64,000 bases of DNA from Galaxea fascicularis (lineage: Eukaryota; Cnidaria; Anthozoa; Scleractinia; Euphylliidae), in NCBI GenBank assembly GCA_948470475.1, contig OX419338.1, positions 1,812,444 to 1,876,443 of the forward strand, given 5' to 3'. A program made the translations under genes and the position numbers. Under the pieces are notes generated by a model. It made no database searches, was not told the DNA's origin, and was given only the letters and a program-made list of their open reading frames with translations. Shown here in pieces: positions 43,792-57,403 of this stretch (its first letter is position 1; the number at the start of each line of letters is the position of its first letter).

Positions 43792-43954
43792 TAATTTTTG
43801 AAGTAGATCGCGATACAGTGTATACCAAAAAATAACGGGGGATTCAAGTTGCTGAAGTGTAGTAAACATGCTGATTTTATATCAAAGTAGCCGGGAATAT
43901 ACCTCGAAATATGAGGGGAAAATCCCCGGGCCTCGGCCCTTAATGACAGCCCTG
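43792..43954. mobile_element. MITE with CAGGGCTGTCA termini, one end deleted (second copy)
   Basis: A 34-bp deletion removes the first terminus and its flank (the TAACCCAT sequence joins AATTTTTGAAG directly). The other terminus TTAATGACAGCCCTG is intact. Both arms of the inverted repeat keep the complete element. Confidence 0.7.
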
Positions 43955-46090
43955 GTTTGCCTTTTCAGTGTGTCAAATGTAATGGATTGCTTCATTCTCC
44001 TGAAAAATAATTAACTAAAGAAAAACTTAACAAAACCAGACTGCTGTACAAAAGCATAACAGTCAAAGTAAAAACCCCCATTGCAAGGATTGTTTGCACG
44101 ACTGTAGTTTGTGTTGTCTTCCTGGGTTTGCAAATTTTATTTTATCATCAGAATTGTGTTGCCCTAATTTTCTGGTCTTTCCATTTCTCTATCCTTCAGA
44201 GCATTTCTTTGTGTAAGGGACGATCTCAGACAGACCCCATCTGTTGCATCGGTTAAAAGGTCAGTGTTGTCTCAGATTAACAAGTAGTGTCCATAAAATT
44301 CATTTTAGGGTTGTCAAAGATAATTTAAGGTGGCTTGAAAGGGTTTTTCATCGATAGTGTTTGCGAAATGATGTAAGATTACAAAGAAGGATATTTAATG
44401 GTGTAGGCAAACTATGTCTCCTTGGATCTCTATTGTTGGGCTGTATTTTAAGGGTACCTGTGATGTCATATCAGTTACCATGGCAACACACCAGGTCCAC
44501 AAAAGGTCCTCTAAATGCCAGTTTTTGTAAATTACCCGAAAAAGCAATCTGGTGACCTACCGTTTCTATTCCTTTGTTGGGAAACTCCCTAAAGTTTTTA
44601 ACTTTTCAGGCAGTATGAAAAAAATTTATGTAGCACAATTCTCGGTTTTCACATGACGTCATCAAAATCAAAAAATAAGGAATTATCTATCCTTTTGAGA
44701 TTTTAGTTTAGCTAGTAATTAGAACAGCTGAAGACTTATCTTTTCGCAAACTTTCAGTTTGATTGGTTTTTTCGTCTTGTGATAAAGCAAGGTTGAATTT
44801 CTAAGCTTTTACGTGACACGATGTTAAACTGGCGGCCGAGAATGCTGTCGCGTAGGTTAAAAAAAGTGACTTAGCCGCTGAGATTTCGCAAACTGAACAG
44901 TCTTTGAATGAGAATAAGTACTCATGTAGATGTTTATGAGCCCTCAGAGGATGACTATGGGCTTTTTATAGCAAAACTTGATGACATATGTTTTTGTTAA
45001 CTTCCGGCCGCCATATTTGTGCTCCTCACAGGGACACAAACATGGCGTCTCCATACAAAAGCCTTAAAATTTAAGTGGAACATTTCTTCGAATATCTCCC
45101 GCACGAAACATCGCACAGACCTGAATCTTTGCGAGACTGTTTGAATATTCATCTTCTTTTGCCTCTTTGATTCTTGACTTTATTTGTTGAATGGTTTTGA
45201 TGACGGTGTGACAGTGAAAACCGACAATAAAAGATATTTAAAAAAAACGTGTTTTATGGCTTACAGAAAATTCTACCAGATAATTTCCCCTGAAACTTTT
45301 ATATTTGAAGTGTCCGCGTCAATGGTGCGTGCATGCAAAAAACCAAGATTTAAGGGCAACGAGCAAAATTTTGAGCCAAAAACAAATGTACATTCCTCTA
45401 ACAACAACAAACTCGTAACAACTTGAAGGAGCGTGTGTCAAAGCATTTCCTTTTGGTTTTATCAATTTTATAAGAAATACCTTTGCGTCTTAGCGGTGGA
45501 AAGTTGTGACAAGTCTACTTTGTACGGCAAAAGTGCACAGTATAACACTTGCCAACATGCTATCAAATAATGCTAATACATAACAGTGACGGTTTTCTTA
45601 TCTCTGTCTTTTTCGTTTCTTTTCTTTGATATGGCTGCTATTTTGGGGGATTGTTTCAGAGCAGGATGTGTCTAAATACCCGGAGTACATCCTGGGCGGT
45701 TGTGCTTGCTGGAAAGTCAACATCGGCATAAAAAACAGACGTTTGATATGTGGCTGGTTCTATCTTGTTCAAATGTGGGCGGTAACGCTAAGTCTGCAAA
45801 GAATAGAACCCACTTTACTAACAATAGCATCTTTTCATATTTGCTGACCTGAAACGACAACAATCGAAACTACATTAAAATTATTTTGCTAACGAGGACT
45901 TATTATCTCTGTCGATTTGGAATTCCGTTAACAGACAGAGTTCCTGTTTGTGTTGGTCCTTTTTGTTGCCCATGGAAGCTATCTTTGTCACGTAACGTCA
46001 AGATTGGATGCCAAAAATGCTCGTGTGCATATTATCCAAACATAACAGCAACATTCCACTGCTTGCTTGTCGGTGACCTGGTATTTAAGC

Positions 46091-49000
46091 TCACCCCGGC
46101 CCTGTGGACAACAGCACTGAATCTCTTTGTTTACAAAACACCATTGTCCATGCAATGAAGAAAGTCATCTTATCTCCTTTGGTAAGGAATTTTAAGCTGT
46201 CTTTTCTGCTTATTGAACACATGATCTGTGAGGAGCAAATTGGCAGACCGTCTTGACTTTGCCTTTCCAGAACAGCTTTGTTTTTCCACATTCCCAAAAT
46301 AAGTGGTAAAGGCTTTCTCTCTCACTCTGACAAAAATTACAGAGCTCATCCTCTACAAGTCCCACTTTTTCGAGAAAGGTATTGGTCACTAATTGCCGTT
46401 GTAATAATTTAAAGTTAAAAACTATACGTTTGGAGTTCTTTCTACATGTAAAAGCCAATTCATTAGCTGTTTTCCAGATGATGTGTTCGTGTGAGCCAAT
46501 GTTTATTTCCTTGTGCCATTTTTCTTGGCTTTGTTTTGGTTTTTCGTTTTTACTTGACACAAGCTTTTCCTAAAGAAGTCTTGATTATTTTGGTTTTTCC
46601 AGGAATTTCAAATGGAAGCTTTCAATTAGCCAGCCTGTGTTTCCTCTATCTGTCTACGTAGACGATTAATTGCTGAGATCATACCGTAAAATTTTAGAGG
46701 GGAAACCTACTGGCCGTATTCATTTTGAAAAGCATTTGGTGACGGAAACTTAGAAAATTCATCCATTAAATTTTCAACTTTTGTTATTCCCTTAAAAAAC
46801 CAGTCCTTGTAAAAGACAGGTTTATCGTCAATTCTTATCAGCGAGTTGTGCCATAGAGGTGACGACATAAGGTGTTTGTCTGATGTGAATTTCTCCTCAA
46901 AGGAGGTGGCAGACGATATTTCAGGGATTTCTTGAACAAAAGGGCCTGATTTCTTAAACATATTGTGCATGTCTTTTTTTATTAAGCTTTCCTAGCAGCA
47001 CCACTTTGCCTCCGTAGGGTTGAAGTTCCAAATCAAGGATACTTTTCCAGCTGCTACTGTTTTCAATACTGAGGGATTCTTTTAACCAATAAGCCTCGGG
47101 GGTTTATTAAAAGAAGATATATCAATCATCTTAAGTCCTCCTTCAGCATAGTTGTTTATTATTACATTACGCTTTATTTTGTCTACTTTTTCGTTCCAAC
47201 GAAATTTGTAAAAAAATTGCCTTAAGCTCTTTAATTGTTTCGACATCCATTTGGAGAGGGGCAAGAATATATGCTAATTGTGATACTACTAGACTTTTTT
47301 AAAACCATATTTTTTCCTAATAGACTGAGTCTCTGAAATTTCCAGCAGCCTAATATGTTCTTTGCTTTTTCCAATCTGTCTTTGTAGTTTTGAGATACTG
47401 ACCACACTCAAAGTGCTTTGACTTTTTTTACTCGACCATTTGAATTTTTTTTCCGGACAAAGTTTAAGATCGTATTTTGCTCTTGAGCCAATCCACAAGG
47501 CTTCCGATATGCTGCACATATTTCCAAAAACATCTAATAGCCTGAGAGCTTCTTCGAGGGAATGTTCCGAACCGTCTAATATAAGTGTGGTGTCGTCTGC
47601 GTATTTTATACGATTTTATGATCTTATTACTTCTTCGAAAACCTTCTGCCATTATTTCTACTTATTATATCTCTCAGTTAGTACGTGCGCTGTGATTAGT
47701 CAATTTTGCGGGCCGTATTCTACTGTACAGCCCGCTAAGTTTGAAAGTTCCCTTTCCCGCGCTCCTGCATGATTAACCTCAGAGATATAACAAATCTTAC
47801 TAACCTTGTTTTCTCGGTCCATACTGTAAGTTTCGGATCCTCGTTTTTTCCCGTTGATTTATGGCCTGCGCGCTTTGTGCTTGGGCCATAAGCGAACGGG
47901 AAAAAACTCGGTCCATAACTTACAGTACGGACCTCGAACTCGGTTAGTAAGAGGTATAAAACGAACAAATGGGGCGGCAGGGGACAGCCCTGCCGAACTC
48001 CTCAATTAAGTTTGAAGAAATTACTTTCCCATCCATTGTTTAAAATACAGCTTTCTATGTCGAAGTAGAGAACATTAATCCATTGTAATAATTGTGATCC
48101 GGAACCAAAAACGTCTTAAGTCCTTTGAATAAAAGACCATTCTGGTGTGTCAAAGGCTTCCTCAAAATCAAGAAAAAGAAGAAGTCCCGGAATGTTTTTC
48201 GCTTTAGTATATTTAATAACATTGTCCATCAATCGAATAAGTTTAGGAAGCACAATTTTAATTTGGTTCGCTATGGCTTTAGTCGCAGTCTTATAATCAC
48301 AATTTAACAGCGTTAACAATCGCCAGTTTTGAACTAAATTGAGCTCGGCAGCCTTTTTGGGTATAAGTTTCACGATACCTCGTGTTTGCAATACAGAATG
48401 TTTTCCTGTTTGATATGAGCAATTGAGAGCGTTTATAAGAATATCAACCAAATCGTTCCAGAAAACCTTATAAAATTCACTGGGAAGACCATCTGTTCCA
48501 GCGGTTTTATCCGAAGACAGTTTGGCGCATCTAGACATTCCTCCCTGTTGAGCAGTCTTTTGCAAGAGAATTCTTCTTTTTCATTAAAATGTCTTTTATT
48601 TGGTTGTTGGAAAAAGTCTTCAGTGAGGCACTCGTTGTTTATTTTGGAGCTATAGAGGCTTTCATAAAAGGAAACACATTCATTCATGTCTTTGTCGGTG
48701 AAAACCAAATTGTTCTCATTAGTTTTAATCTGAGTTATAGTTCCCTGTTTGCAATGTCTTTTTCAAGAAAAATCAAGAAAGTACTTAGTATTTTTCTTGC
48801 CTTCATTGTACCATCGAGATTTGGATCTGAGAGTAGCTTCTTTCAGTTTGGTATTCAATCAATAGCTCTGATTCTCCTTTCTTTGTTTCAAGTTTCAACC
48901 ATACTTTTTGTTTTTGAGAGTCATCTATGTAGATATTTGTAATATCTTTTTCTAAAGTCTCAATTGACTGTTCGATATTCTCTCGTTCCTGCGTCATTTT

Positions 49001-50175
49001 CTTTTCCTTAGATGCTCCATATCTCATTGATTCCTCCCTTACTTTCAGTTTTACCATTTCCCAGAGTACAAACATATCCTTCGCATATTCATCCTTAGTT
49101 TGTTGTATAATTGATTTGATTTGGTTAACAGGTGCTTCCCATTTGTAATAAAGTCACATACTATGAAGCGTCCCCCGGGCTCTGAATAAGCTTTAGAAAT
49201 TTGAAAGTCAAAATTGTTGGTAAAGAGAATGGCAACACCTGCAGTTTTGCTTGAGCCACAGCTAAATAGTACTTGATATCCCCATTCTGCTCGGCAATCA
49301 TGCTTATTTTCTTCAGTACAATGAACTTCTTGAAGGAAAAATATTGACATCTTTTTCGAGCGGAGCCAATTAAACGTTTCCCGATGATTTGCCTTGTCTC
49401 CTAATCCTCGAAGAGACCCTATTTTAAGATCCATTTATTTGTTTACTTTGGTTTGTAATATAAATTTCCCTGGCCATCCATCCCCAAGAGCACTTCTGTG
49501 ATTGATCAAAGGTGTGAACTACAAAATCAAACAATAAACAAAAACAGGGTCAGAAAATATGCGGACAAAAATACACAAAGACAGCAATAAAAACAGCCGT
49601 AGGACACAAGGAGTTAAAGTTTGCAATGCTGATTCGTTATGCTTGCGGCCTATCTTCAAAACTCTCCGTTTGCGTACGCCCTCAATAAGAATTTAAGTTT
49701 GATTTTAATAGTGGCTTAAACGTTACACTTTCGCTGTTCTCAAGATTAGTGGCCATCGGATATCTCGAGTTCCTTGCCAGCAGACCAATACTCACCATTT
49801 ATGTATAGTTTGTCTGGTTGGTTCCTTCGAGCTTGTTTCAGTGTTTCAAGTTGTACTTTTTGCCTTTTGACGATCTTGGTGGAGGGTCGTCTTTGAATAT
49901 TTGGTATTTTGTGCCTTGTAAAATCGATGACCCGGCGCCAATATTTCCTCGCAATCTTTATAACGTAAAAAGTGGGCTAGTATGGGTCGCAGTCCTCCGT
50001 TCCTTCCCTTGCCTATTCGGTGAACCCGCTAAATCTCAGCAGTCTCTTTCATCTTTGTAACCAAGATCACGTTCCAAAAACTGTCGAAGCACTTCATTGG
50101 TATCTTCTTGTTGATCTGCTGATATCTTTCTCTCCCCAATATTCATGAATTTACTATTCTCGCGTCAATGTTATC
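46091..50175 (-). mobile_element. Degenerate L1-type LINE (second copy)
   Basis: Direct copy of 21118-25200. The C-terminal pieces are at 46210-46560, 46707-46970 and 47082-47264, the YADD-containing piece at 47289-47519, RT pieces at 48116-48565 and 48433-48708, and endonuclease plus linker at 48803-49434. ORF1 (about 49846-50139) is further broken here, because the Gln codon in its QRVHR motif is TAG. Private changes include Pro for Leu before RLIG. Confidence 0.8.
47661..47952. mobile_element. Fold-back insertion in the RT (second copy)
   Basis: Direct copy of 22688-22979. Confidence 0.6.
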
Positions 50176-50463
50176 GAAGGGCAAAGGTGCAGTCTGCTTA
50201 CATTCGAACAAGTAACTAACTTTATTTAACCAGAAGCAGTGTATTGTACACAGTGCAACGTCGTAAACTAACGTTCTTAGTGTGGTGTCCATTTTGTAAA
50301 CATTGTGTAGTAATTCTTAAATAAAAACTTATAATAAAAAAGGAAAACTTTATTTAACCCGGGTAGCCGATTCAGCTACGTTGCTACTTTAAAGGCTGTC
50401 GTCAAAGCTTGGTTTGATTGGCACTGCCCTTGACCAATTTTGATCCTTTGTGTGTGTGATTAG

Positions 50464-50814
50464 TTGAAGAAGAACAAACAGTCGGAAAAAACTGTTAGAG
50501 TTTACACTTTTTACAGTAAACTGCCACAAAGTCTACAATGTGGCCAATCCTCTGTGTCTGCGTACTTTACTTTTAATTGGGAAGTACCAAAGGCCTATGG
50601 TTTGGGGATTTACCAACAAAGCTTGGCACAGGGGTCCTTGGATGTAGAACCAATTTCAGTCGCCTCCTACTGGGTACAGGAGACCCTCCGTGTGCAAGAC
50701 ACTAGAAAAACTGTCCCCAGCTACTACATCGAGTCACAGCCGTATTGTGGTATAGGACCATTTATCGAAGCCTTGGCACTAAACTTCAAAGTGCTCGTCC
50801 ACAGCCACCAGTAA
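50464..50814 (+). CDS. Unidentified 116-codon open frame (second copy)
   Basis: Same protein as at 25491-25841, without a single amino-acid change, in an equally unexplained context. Identity over 351 bp is not informative because flanking non-coding sequence is nearly identical too. Confidence 0.2.
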   Translation: MKKNKQSEKTVRVYTFYSKLPQSLQCGQSSVSAYFTFNWEVPKAYGLGIYQQSLAQGSLDVEPISVASYWVQETLRVQDTRKTVPSYYIESQPYCGIGPFIEALALNFKVLVHSHQ

Positions 50815-51834
50815 TTAAGCAAACTAATGTTTTAAATAAATCAGTTACATGAAACAAGTAGCACTTTCTCAAGAGCAAACAGAAAATTAAAAGAACTGGT
50901 CACACTGGAGACAGCACACAAAACACCATAAGAGCAAATCAAACTCGGAAAATAAAATTAATTAAAAACCACAAAAAAATTAAAGCGATGCCCTGGGGAC
51001 TAATGATGAAAGAACCTCTCACCCCTCCCTCTCCAAGAAGAGAAAGGGAAAGAGTGCAAGTTCAACCCATTTAACTTCACTCCACAAGAGAGAGAACGAA
51101 AAGGAGAATTCCGACTCCCAAGCTATCCCTAAGAAAACGGAAACAGAACTAGTGGGAGTTCTTTGCACTGAGAACAAGAAGGATTAACTGTATCAATTCT
51201 CATTTCTATTACTTTCTTTGTGCATTAGTTTAGAGAATTTGGGGTAATATCAACATAACCTCTGGCTGATAAGTTTGTCCAGTCACCTGGACAATATATT
51301 GAGAGGGTTGGGCTTACCTGTAAATGCCTTGTTTTTTGTACCTTTCATCACTTCCGTCAAAATGGTTTCAGTAACCCTGTAAACTTTTGGAAGGAAGAAG
51401 AGTTGCTTGGGAGAATGTTGAAAATAAGGGATAAGTGGGTAATATTGAAAGTGGTTCAAACATTAAATTTTAAGTAAATAATTAGATCAAGCCCAGACCG
51501 TCCTCCAACACAACAACGTGCCTCTTTCACCATTAAGAGACTATAATTTATGTGTATACCTTTTTACCTTTCTTTCAATCTCGATTCACCCCATTTTCTC
51601 CCAATTTCACATCTACCAACCCCTTACTTTAAGAAGAAATATGCTAATCACTTCTGAGAGTTCAAGGGTCAACCCTAGTAGTATTGCATAACAAAGCAGT
51701 TAGTACGACAACGCATCAATATTCCTCCCTCCCTAAAAAAACTTCACAACATATGAATAAATTACTTCTTTACACATGCAACAAATGAATTTCTCCTAAA
51801 TTTGTACATACATTAATAGTTATCTTTCCAGTAT

Positions 51835-51927
51835 GTCTCCCTCCTCTTAAAAGCGAGTCTAAGTGCGAAGTTTTTGTGATGGTAATTAGTTCTACTCACT
51901 TAGCCTCGCTTTGAAGAGGAGCCAGAC
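51835..51927. mobile_element. Fold-back MITE, half deleted (second copy)
   Basis: Only 93 bp remain of the 134-bp element at 26861-26994. About 41 bp covering the loop and most of the second arm are gone; TTCTACT joins CACTTAGCC directly. Confidence 0.85.
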
Positions 51928-52010
51928 ATGAACTCGGAAATGGCCTATTTATCCGTCCTTAAACATAAAAAACTGTCACCAATTCACATATGAATAAATT
52001 ACCCCGGAAG

Positions 52011-52330
52011 GGAGGGTTGGGAGTACCTCCCACCCTCCCTCTCCCACTCTGCCGAGTGGAAGAGGGGAGGGTTGGGAGTACCTCCCACCCTCCCTCTCCC
52101 ACTCTGCCGAGTGGAAGAGGGGAGGGTTGGGAGTACCTCCCACCCTCCCTCTCCCACTCTGCCGAGTGGAAGAGGGGAGGGTTGGGAGTACCTCCCACCC
52201 TCCCTCTCCCACTCTGCCGAGTGGAAGAGGGGAGGGTTGGGAGTACCTCCCACCCTCCCTCTCCCACTCTGCCGAGTGGAAGAGGGGAGGGTTGGGAGTA
52301 CCTCCCACCCTCCCCTCTTCCACTCGGCCC
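52011..52330. repeat. 55-bp minisatellite, about 6 units (second copy)
   Basis: Same unit as at 27079-29142 but only about 5.8 copies. The last part is inverted: CCTCTTCCACTCGGC at about 52314-52328 is the reverse complement of the unit's own GCCGAGTGGAAGAGG. The following sequence (CCTCCCTCTTGTAATC) is the same as after the long array. Confidence 0.96.
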
Positions 52331-54673
52331 TCCCTCTTGTAATCATTACTTTTTGTACTCTTCCCTTTTTTTATATTCTCCATCCCAACTTAAGTATTTT
52401 TACTTTATTAAGTTAACAAGGAGACAGAGAAGTTTGCCGCGTTTTGTTGCGGCACTTTATTCTTTCTTTGACTGTAATGTGAAGGGTTGGTGTTTTTTAT
52501 TTGCCATCTTTTGTTTTTTTTTTTTACTTTATTTTTTAATACATATTCTAGATATAAGAGTCATTTCGTGTTCTGAAGCTAATAAATATCTTATGTTTAC
52601 TCTTTTATTAAATTCTGAGAAGAGCTTTACATTTGTCTTTCTGATTTAAATCTACATATTTGGTATTGCATTTTTGACACATTCGAGTCTAAAATATCGG
52701 GAATTGTCCTGTGTCGGGCGTATGAATTACTAGAAATATTGCTAGTTTTTGTGAAAGTTTATTTCCGTCTTTATTGTCAGTTTTACAGCATGGTCCAATT
52801 GTAACTAATTGGGGTGTTTTTACTCGTTTGAACAGGAACCTTGAAATTTCGTGTGCCACTTATGAAAAAGTATTTTAAGGCCTATGAAGTCTTTTCCAAA
52901 ATGAATAAAGAACGTGTTGTTATTTGAAAATTTTGAGTGTCAAGTTTCAAAATAATAAATTATAGGCTATCGAGTCATTTTCACAATCAGTGCTTTTATT
53001 TGAAAGTTTGTACTGCTACTTTGAAAATTAGCTTCGTGAGGAAAAAAATTAGTTCGTAAGCAAAACGGAAGAAAATAAGGAAAAATACTTTTTGTTCCAT
53101 TTGAATCTATCTTATGGTAGTGTCCCATGAAGACGATTTTTTTTTCATAATTTTCTCGCTGGTAGTTAGTCTGTTGTTGGAAAAGCCACTATATTCGAAT
53201 TTGAGTTTGTTCACTTACCTTGTTGTCTTCGGGGGTGTCACAAACATCGCTGCAGTGCTACGACTAAAATAGTTGTTAACTATAGTACTATTTATGCCAA
53301 ATTTTCTCTCTCTCTCCTCTCTCCTGTCCAGACTTCGGCAACTTTCCTCTTTGTCATTGGTAGTTAGTCTAGAACACATAGGAGTTTAAAACTAATGCGC
53401 TAGGATCTCTTGTATTGTTGCATTATTCAATCGTTTAGATGACGAAGACCTCAGGAAAGTAAGAATTACATCTATGAAAAAAAAAGTTAGAATCCTGATA
53501 CCTTCTCGCGAGAAGGGGAAAGAAAGTATCGCAAATTATCACCTAAAGCAGAAATTTAAAGTAATACGCCTGAAACTCTTATTTTGCATTTATATATTTG
53601 CAATCTTGAATGCATGTTTTAGACGACGACGACCCAAAAATACTGTAATGGTTAAATCATTGCGATCTCTAAGTGTAAGATGATTCCGAAACCTTTTACG
53701 AGAAAAAGAGTCTAGTACCGTGAAATAAAAACCTTTTGGCAAAACGTTTCGTAAGTGCACTTTGGCTTTAGCCGAGTTTAGATTGTGGAAACAGAATTTA
53801 GTGGGAACGCACGAAAAACGAAATAGATTCGTAAAAACCTATTAACGAGAAGAAGAAACTATTAAGTAGCACAAAATAAACGTTTTGGTAAAAAATGTTC
53901 TATTTGGTTTTTGGTTTTAGCCGAGCCTGGATTGTGAAAACAGAACTCGATAGCACTGCTGGAAAATTTCAACAAGAATGAAACGTGCGCAAAATATTTC
54001 CTAATTTCGTTGCAGAATTGTAAGTTCCGTTGCTGTTCATGCGAAGAAATAGATTTTAGTACTGAGAAGTAATATTTACAAATTCAAAGTGAAAAATTAA
54101 TGGAATAAACGGCTTGAGGTTCTGTTGTGGCACAAGTAAATTCAAGGTTCCTTAATTCATCAGGGTAGAGACCAAACTCTATTAGTTCTTCGATCAAAGC
54201 TGTAATTCTTAAATGCTTGTGAATTGTATGCTGTTACCCTTTGAACCTCTTCGCTTTCTGTAATCATTATGGGAAAGCCTCTTAGAAATTATAAGTACAG
54301 TCTTTTGCCGGCTGGCAAACAGGTTAAAACAACTCGGCCGTATCTCAATTAAGGTGGTATTGTAGTTGTACAGCTTCAGCGTGTCCCTGGAATACTTGAC
54401 AGATTACACTTTACTGCTGATCTTCACTGCTCATTTCCTTGGCTTGTCCAAGATCCAACCGGATCGATCATGTCTTAGCGACTTCCAGTTCAACCTGTAG
54501 ACAGAAAATTAGAAGCGTTTCAATTATGTACGATCTGACAGATGCATTGTTACAGAGTCAAGTTATGTATACAAGAAACAAGGTTTCTGCCGAAAAAAAG
54601 ATCCGACAGTTGACGGTTTCAGGTTATATTCGTCATCCAGTCACTATTATTTGAAAACACATCAAAGCAGGAC

Positions 54674-54757
54674 CTAAAACCATCTATACCATCGCGGGCC
54701 TATGGTATTGGCATGGTCCGCTACACTTTTTTCGATGTTCATTTCTAAAGAGCACAC
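54674..54757 (-). CDS. Candidate terminal exon (second copy)
   Basis: Unchanged copy of 31486-31569, including acceptor and TAG stop. Confidence 0.3.
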   Translation of the reverse strand: MCSLEMNIEKSVADHANTIGPRWYRWF

Positions 54758-57183
54758 CTGAAATAAGAAAGGCACTCTTAAAATAAAGAGCCTCCGGGCA
54801 TATTTACAGCGGCTCGCATAATTCGCTTGGGTTGAACAAAATTTGACAGCATAATTAAGGTCTCTGAGCCAACTCATTCATGCATAACTGAAGACAAAAG
54901 TTAGGATTTGTGAAAGCAACGGCGTCACGCTCCCAGCGATCCTTTTAAAACTTGTAAGATATATTTTTCCCCAATTGAAATTAAGGTAAAGCTCTATGGA
55001 ACTCAAAGTAGAAAGATACAATTCTTATGAATAATCGGCAGTAGAATGAAATTGAAAGATATGGAGATCTATTTTGAGCTGTTTAAACCCTCCGCGATTG
55101 AGAGAGGTACGGTAGACATCCCCATTCTTTTGCCTGGTTTGGCATGGCCGAAGGAAGTTTTCCTGATGACCTTTGCTATGCAAATTTTCGAGGCCAACTC
55201 GCGTAAGTTCTGAATGTCTTCTCCATGAAATTTCTAAAGGTATATCTCGTCAAGATACATTGATTTGAAAGGCTGTTACTCCAAACTATCGACTTGCAAT
55301 AACCCTGGCCTGTATTACCTCGCGTCGACAGCAGAATTTAGGTTAACCATTGCTAACTTCTTCTTTTGTGTGTACTTGTATCAGTGAATCACGGAGACAG
55401 CATTTGCGCATACCTTATTGAGTTTGTGGTCACTTAATAAGTCACTGAAGCCTGGCAAAATCTCGTTTTGGCACGCGGGTCACTTTTTAGGCGGGCCAGG
55501 ACCACCTCACGAGGTGGTCTCGGTCCGCCTGATTTTCTTGGCCCGCATGTCGACATATTTGCATTTACATAACAAAAAAACAAGCGGGCCGTGCCAAAAC
55601 TATTTGCCCGCGTAACTAAATGTAGGAGTGCCGGGTCTAAAATGAATGTCGTGCAAATGGGGCTTAATTATGCATATTTTTTCCGATATGCGATCAATGC
55701 AGGATATTTTAAATTTTTACACACTGTGCTTTTATTATAAAAGGTCTTGAAAAGTGTAAGTGTTCAAAATATTTTTTTGCTGATTTTAGGCGTCTTAAAA
55801 ATGACCAATTAATCTGTCTTCCTTCCAGTCGCAAACACCTGCGGAAAGTTAATCGCTAGAAGGTCGAAAAATCTTGTTAAGTCCAAATCTATAGGTTTGA
55901 AATCTCTTACAAGTTTCAAAAAAATCATATCAAAGAAAAGCGACACCATCGAATTGAAGGCAATACTTCAGAAGCAGGTGTTTTGGCGGAACGTTCTGTA
56001 GGTATGTAGTTTACTCTTGGGTGGCTTGTCAACAAATTACTAAATCAAAGTTTCATGGCTTCCGAATCGTCAGAGCGCAGGATTAAGTCGCAGTTTCTCT
56101 TCAAAATTATTTAAGACGTTACATATGGGTTTTATTACGATAATTCAAAATTCAAACGTTAAGCGAAAACAAATGGTTTTATTTTATTTGGATTAGTCTA
56201 CGCGTCATTTGGTGCGATTAAATTGGTAATTTCAAATCGCTGTTCGTAAAGCAAAGTAACATTGAGTAAGAGTTACAGTATTCCGAGAAGATCTGTGAGA
56301 GTATGTGTGACGTTTTGTGGCATCCTTCGCGAAGCCGTAAATTTTGTGGGACAAGAAAACACATGCAGTTTGAGCTTGTTTCAATATCTTCTTTTGCTGA
56401 TGAAGTTGACAATATCAAAACTGACCGAAATTAGTCCCTCGTGTTTAGTCTCGCAAGAATTCAATAATTGTGTTTGTTTTCATCAAATGTCATGAAGCAA
56501 GTTTACAAATAAAAATTAAATTTAGGAAGAAAAGAGTTTAAGTAAAAAGAAATAGAACCAATTTTAACTCGGTGGCACTTTTCCGAAACAAAAAACGAGA
56601 TCAAAACCGCAATTTTCTGAAAGTTAATTGACTTTTTGGTCCAACTTGGCTGCCGTGGAAGTCAGTGCTATCGATTTCCTATTTCAGCTCTGATCGTACT
56701 TTTTACAGAATTATCAATTCTGCATTGGGCCAGCTACGTATCTGACCAAATTTCAAAGTGTTGTTCTTGTAAAGAAAAGCAATATTTCAGCTTGAAATTA
56801 CCAGCTTCGTCCCGTCCCGACTATCTGCCCATGAGTCTCCGAGGATGGAAAATTTCTGACCCGGTAGGAAGAAAATATTGAAAGAGGAGCGTTAAGTTGT
56901 CCTTAGTTTACGTCTCGGCAATTCTTTACCAAAGCTCAAAGAAAATCAACTATAAACCGAGGTAAAAAGTAATATATGTGGCTACAAAGAAGCTTAACTA
57001 TGAAGTCTTTAATACCGGCTTCCTTACTCCTCAGTGTAAAACAAATCCAACTCCAAGTTCTTGCAATAGCAGTAAATGTATGCAGTGTTGGAGTCGTCGT
57101 AAATCGGACAGCAAGGAGATTGGGATATTTTGATTAAAATAACGCAAAAAAGAGAACGTCTAACAAGGTCAAAGAAATCTTAC

Positions 57184-57273
57184 CTTCCCATAGTGGAATG
57201 TGTTTGACCAAATGTTATCCCTGATGGCTGTATCTATCACTTGCTCCATTATCTCGGTTGTATGACTGAAACA
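57184..57273 (-). CDS. Candidate internal exon (second copy)
   Basis: Unchanged copy of 33995-34084 with both splice sites. Confidence 0.45.
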
Positions 57274-57403
57274 CTGGAGAGAACAAATAAACAGTATTAG
57301 AAGGAGTGGGATACATCCGAGTAGAAAAATAATGAAACCTGAACTGAAATTCTCTTTACACTATTTGAAGATCAAATCAAATTGAAATTCCTTCGATGAA
57401 ATT

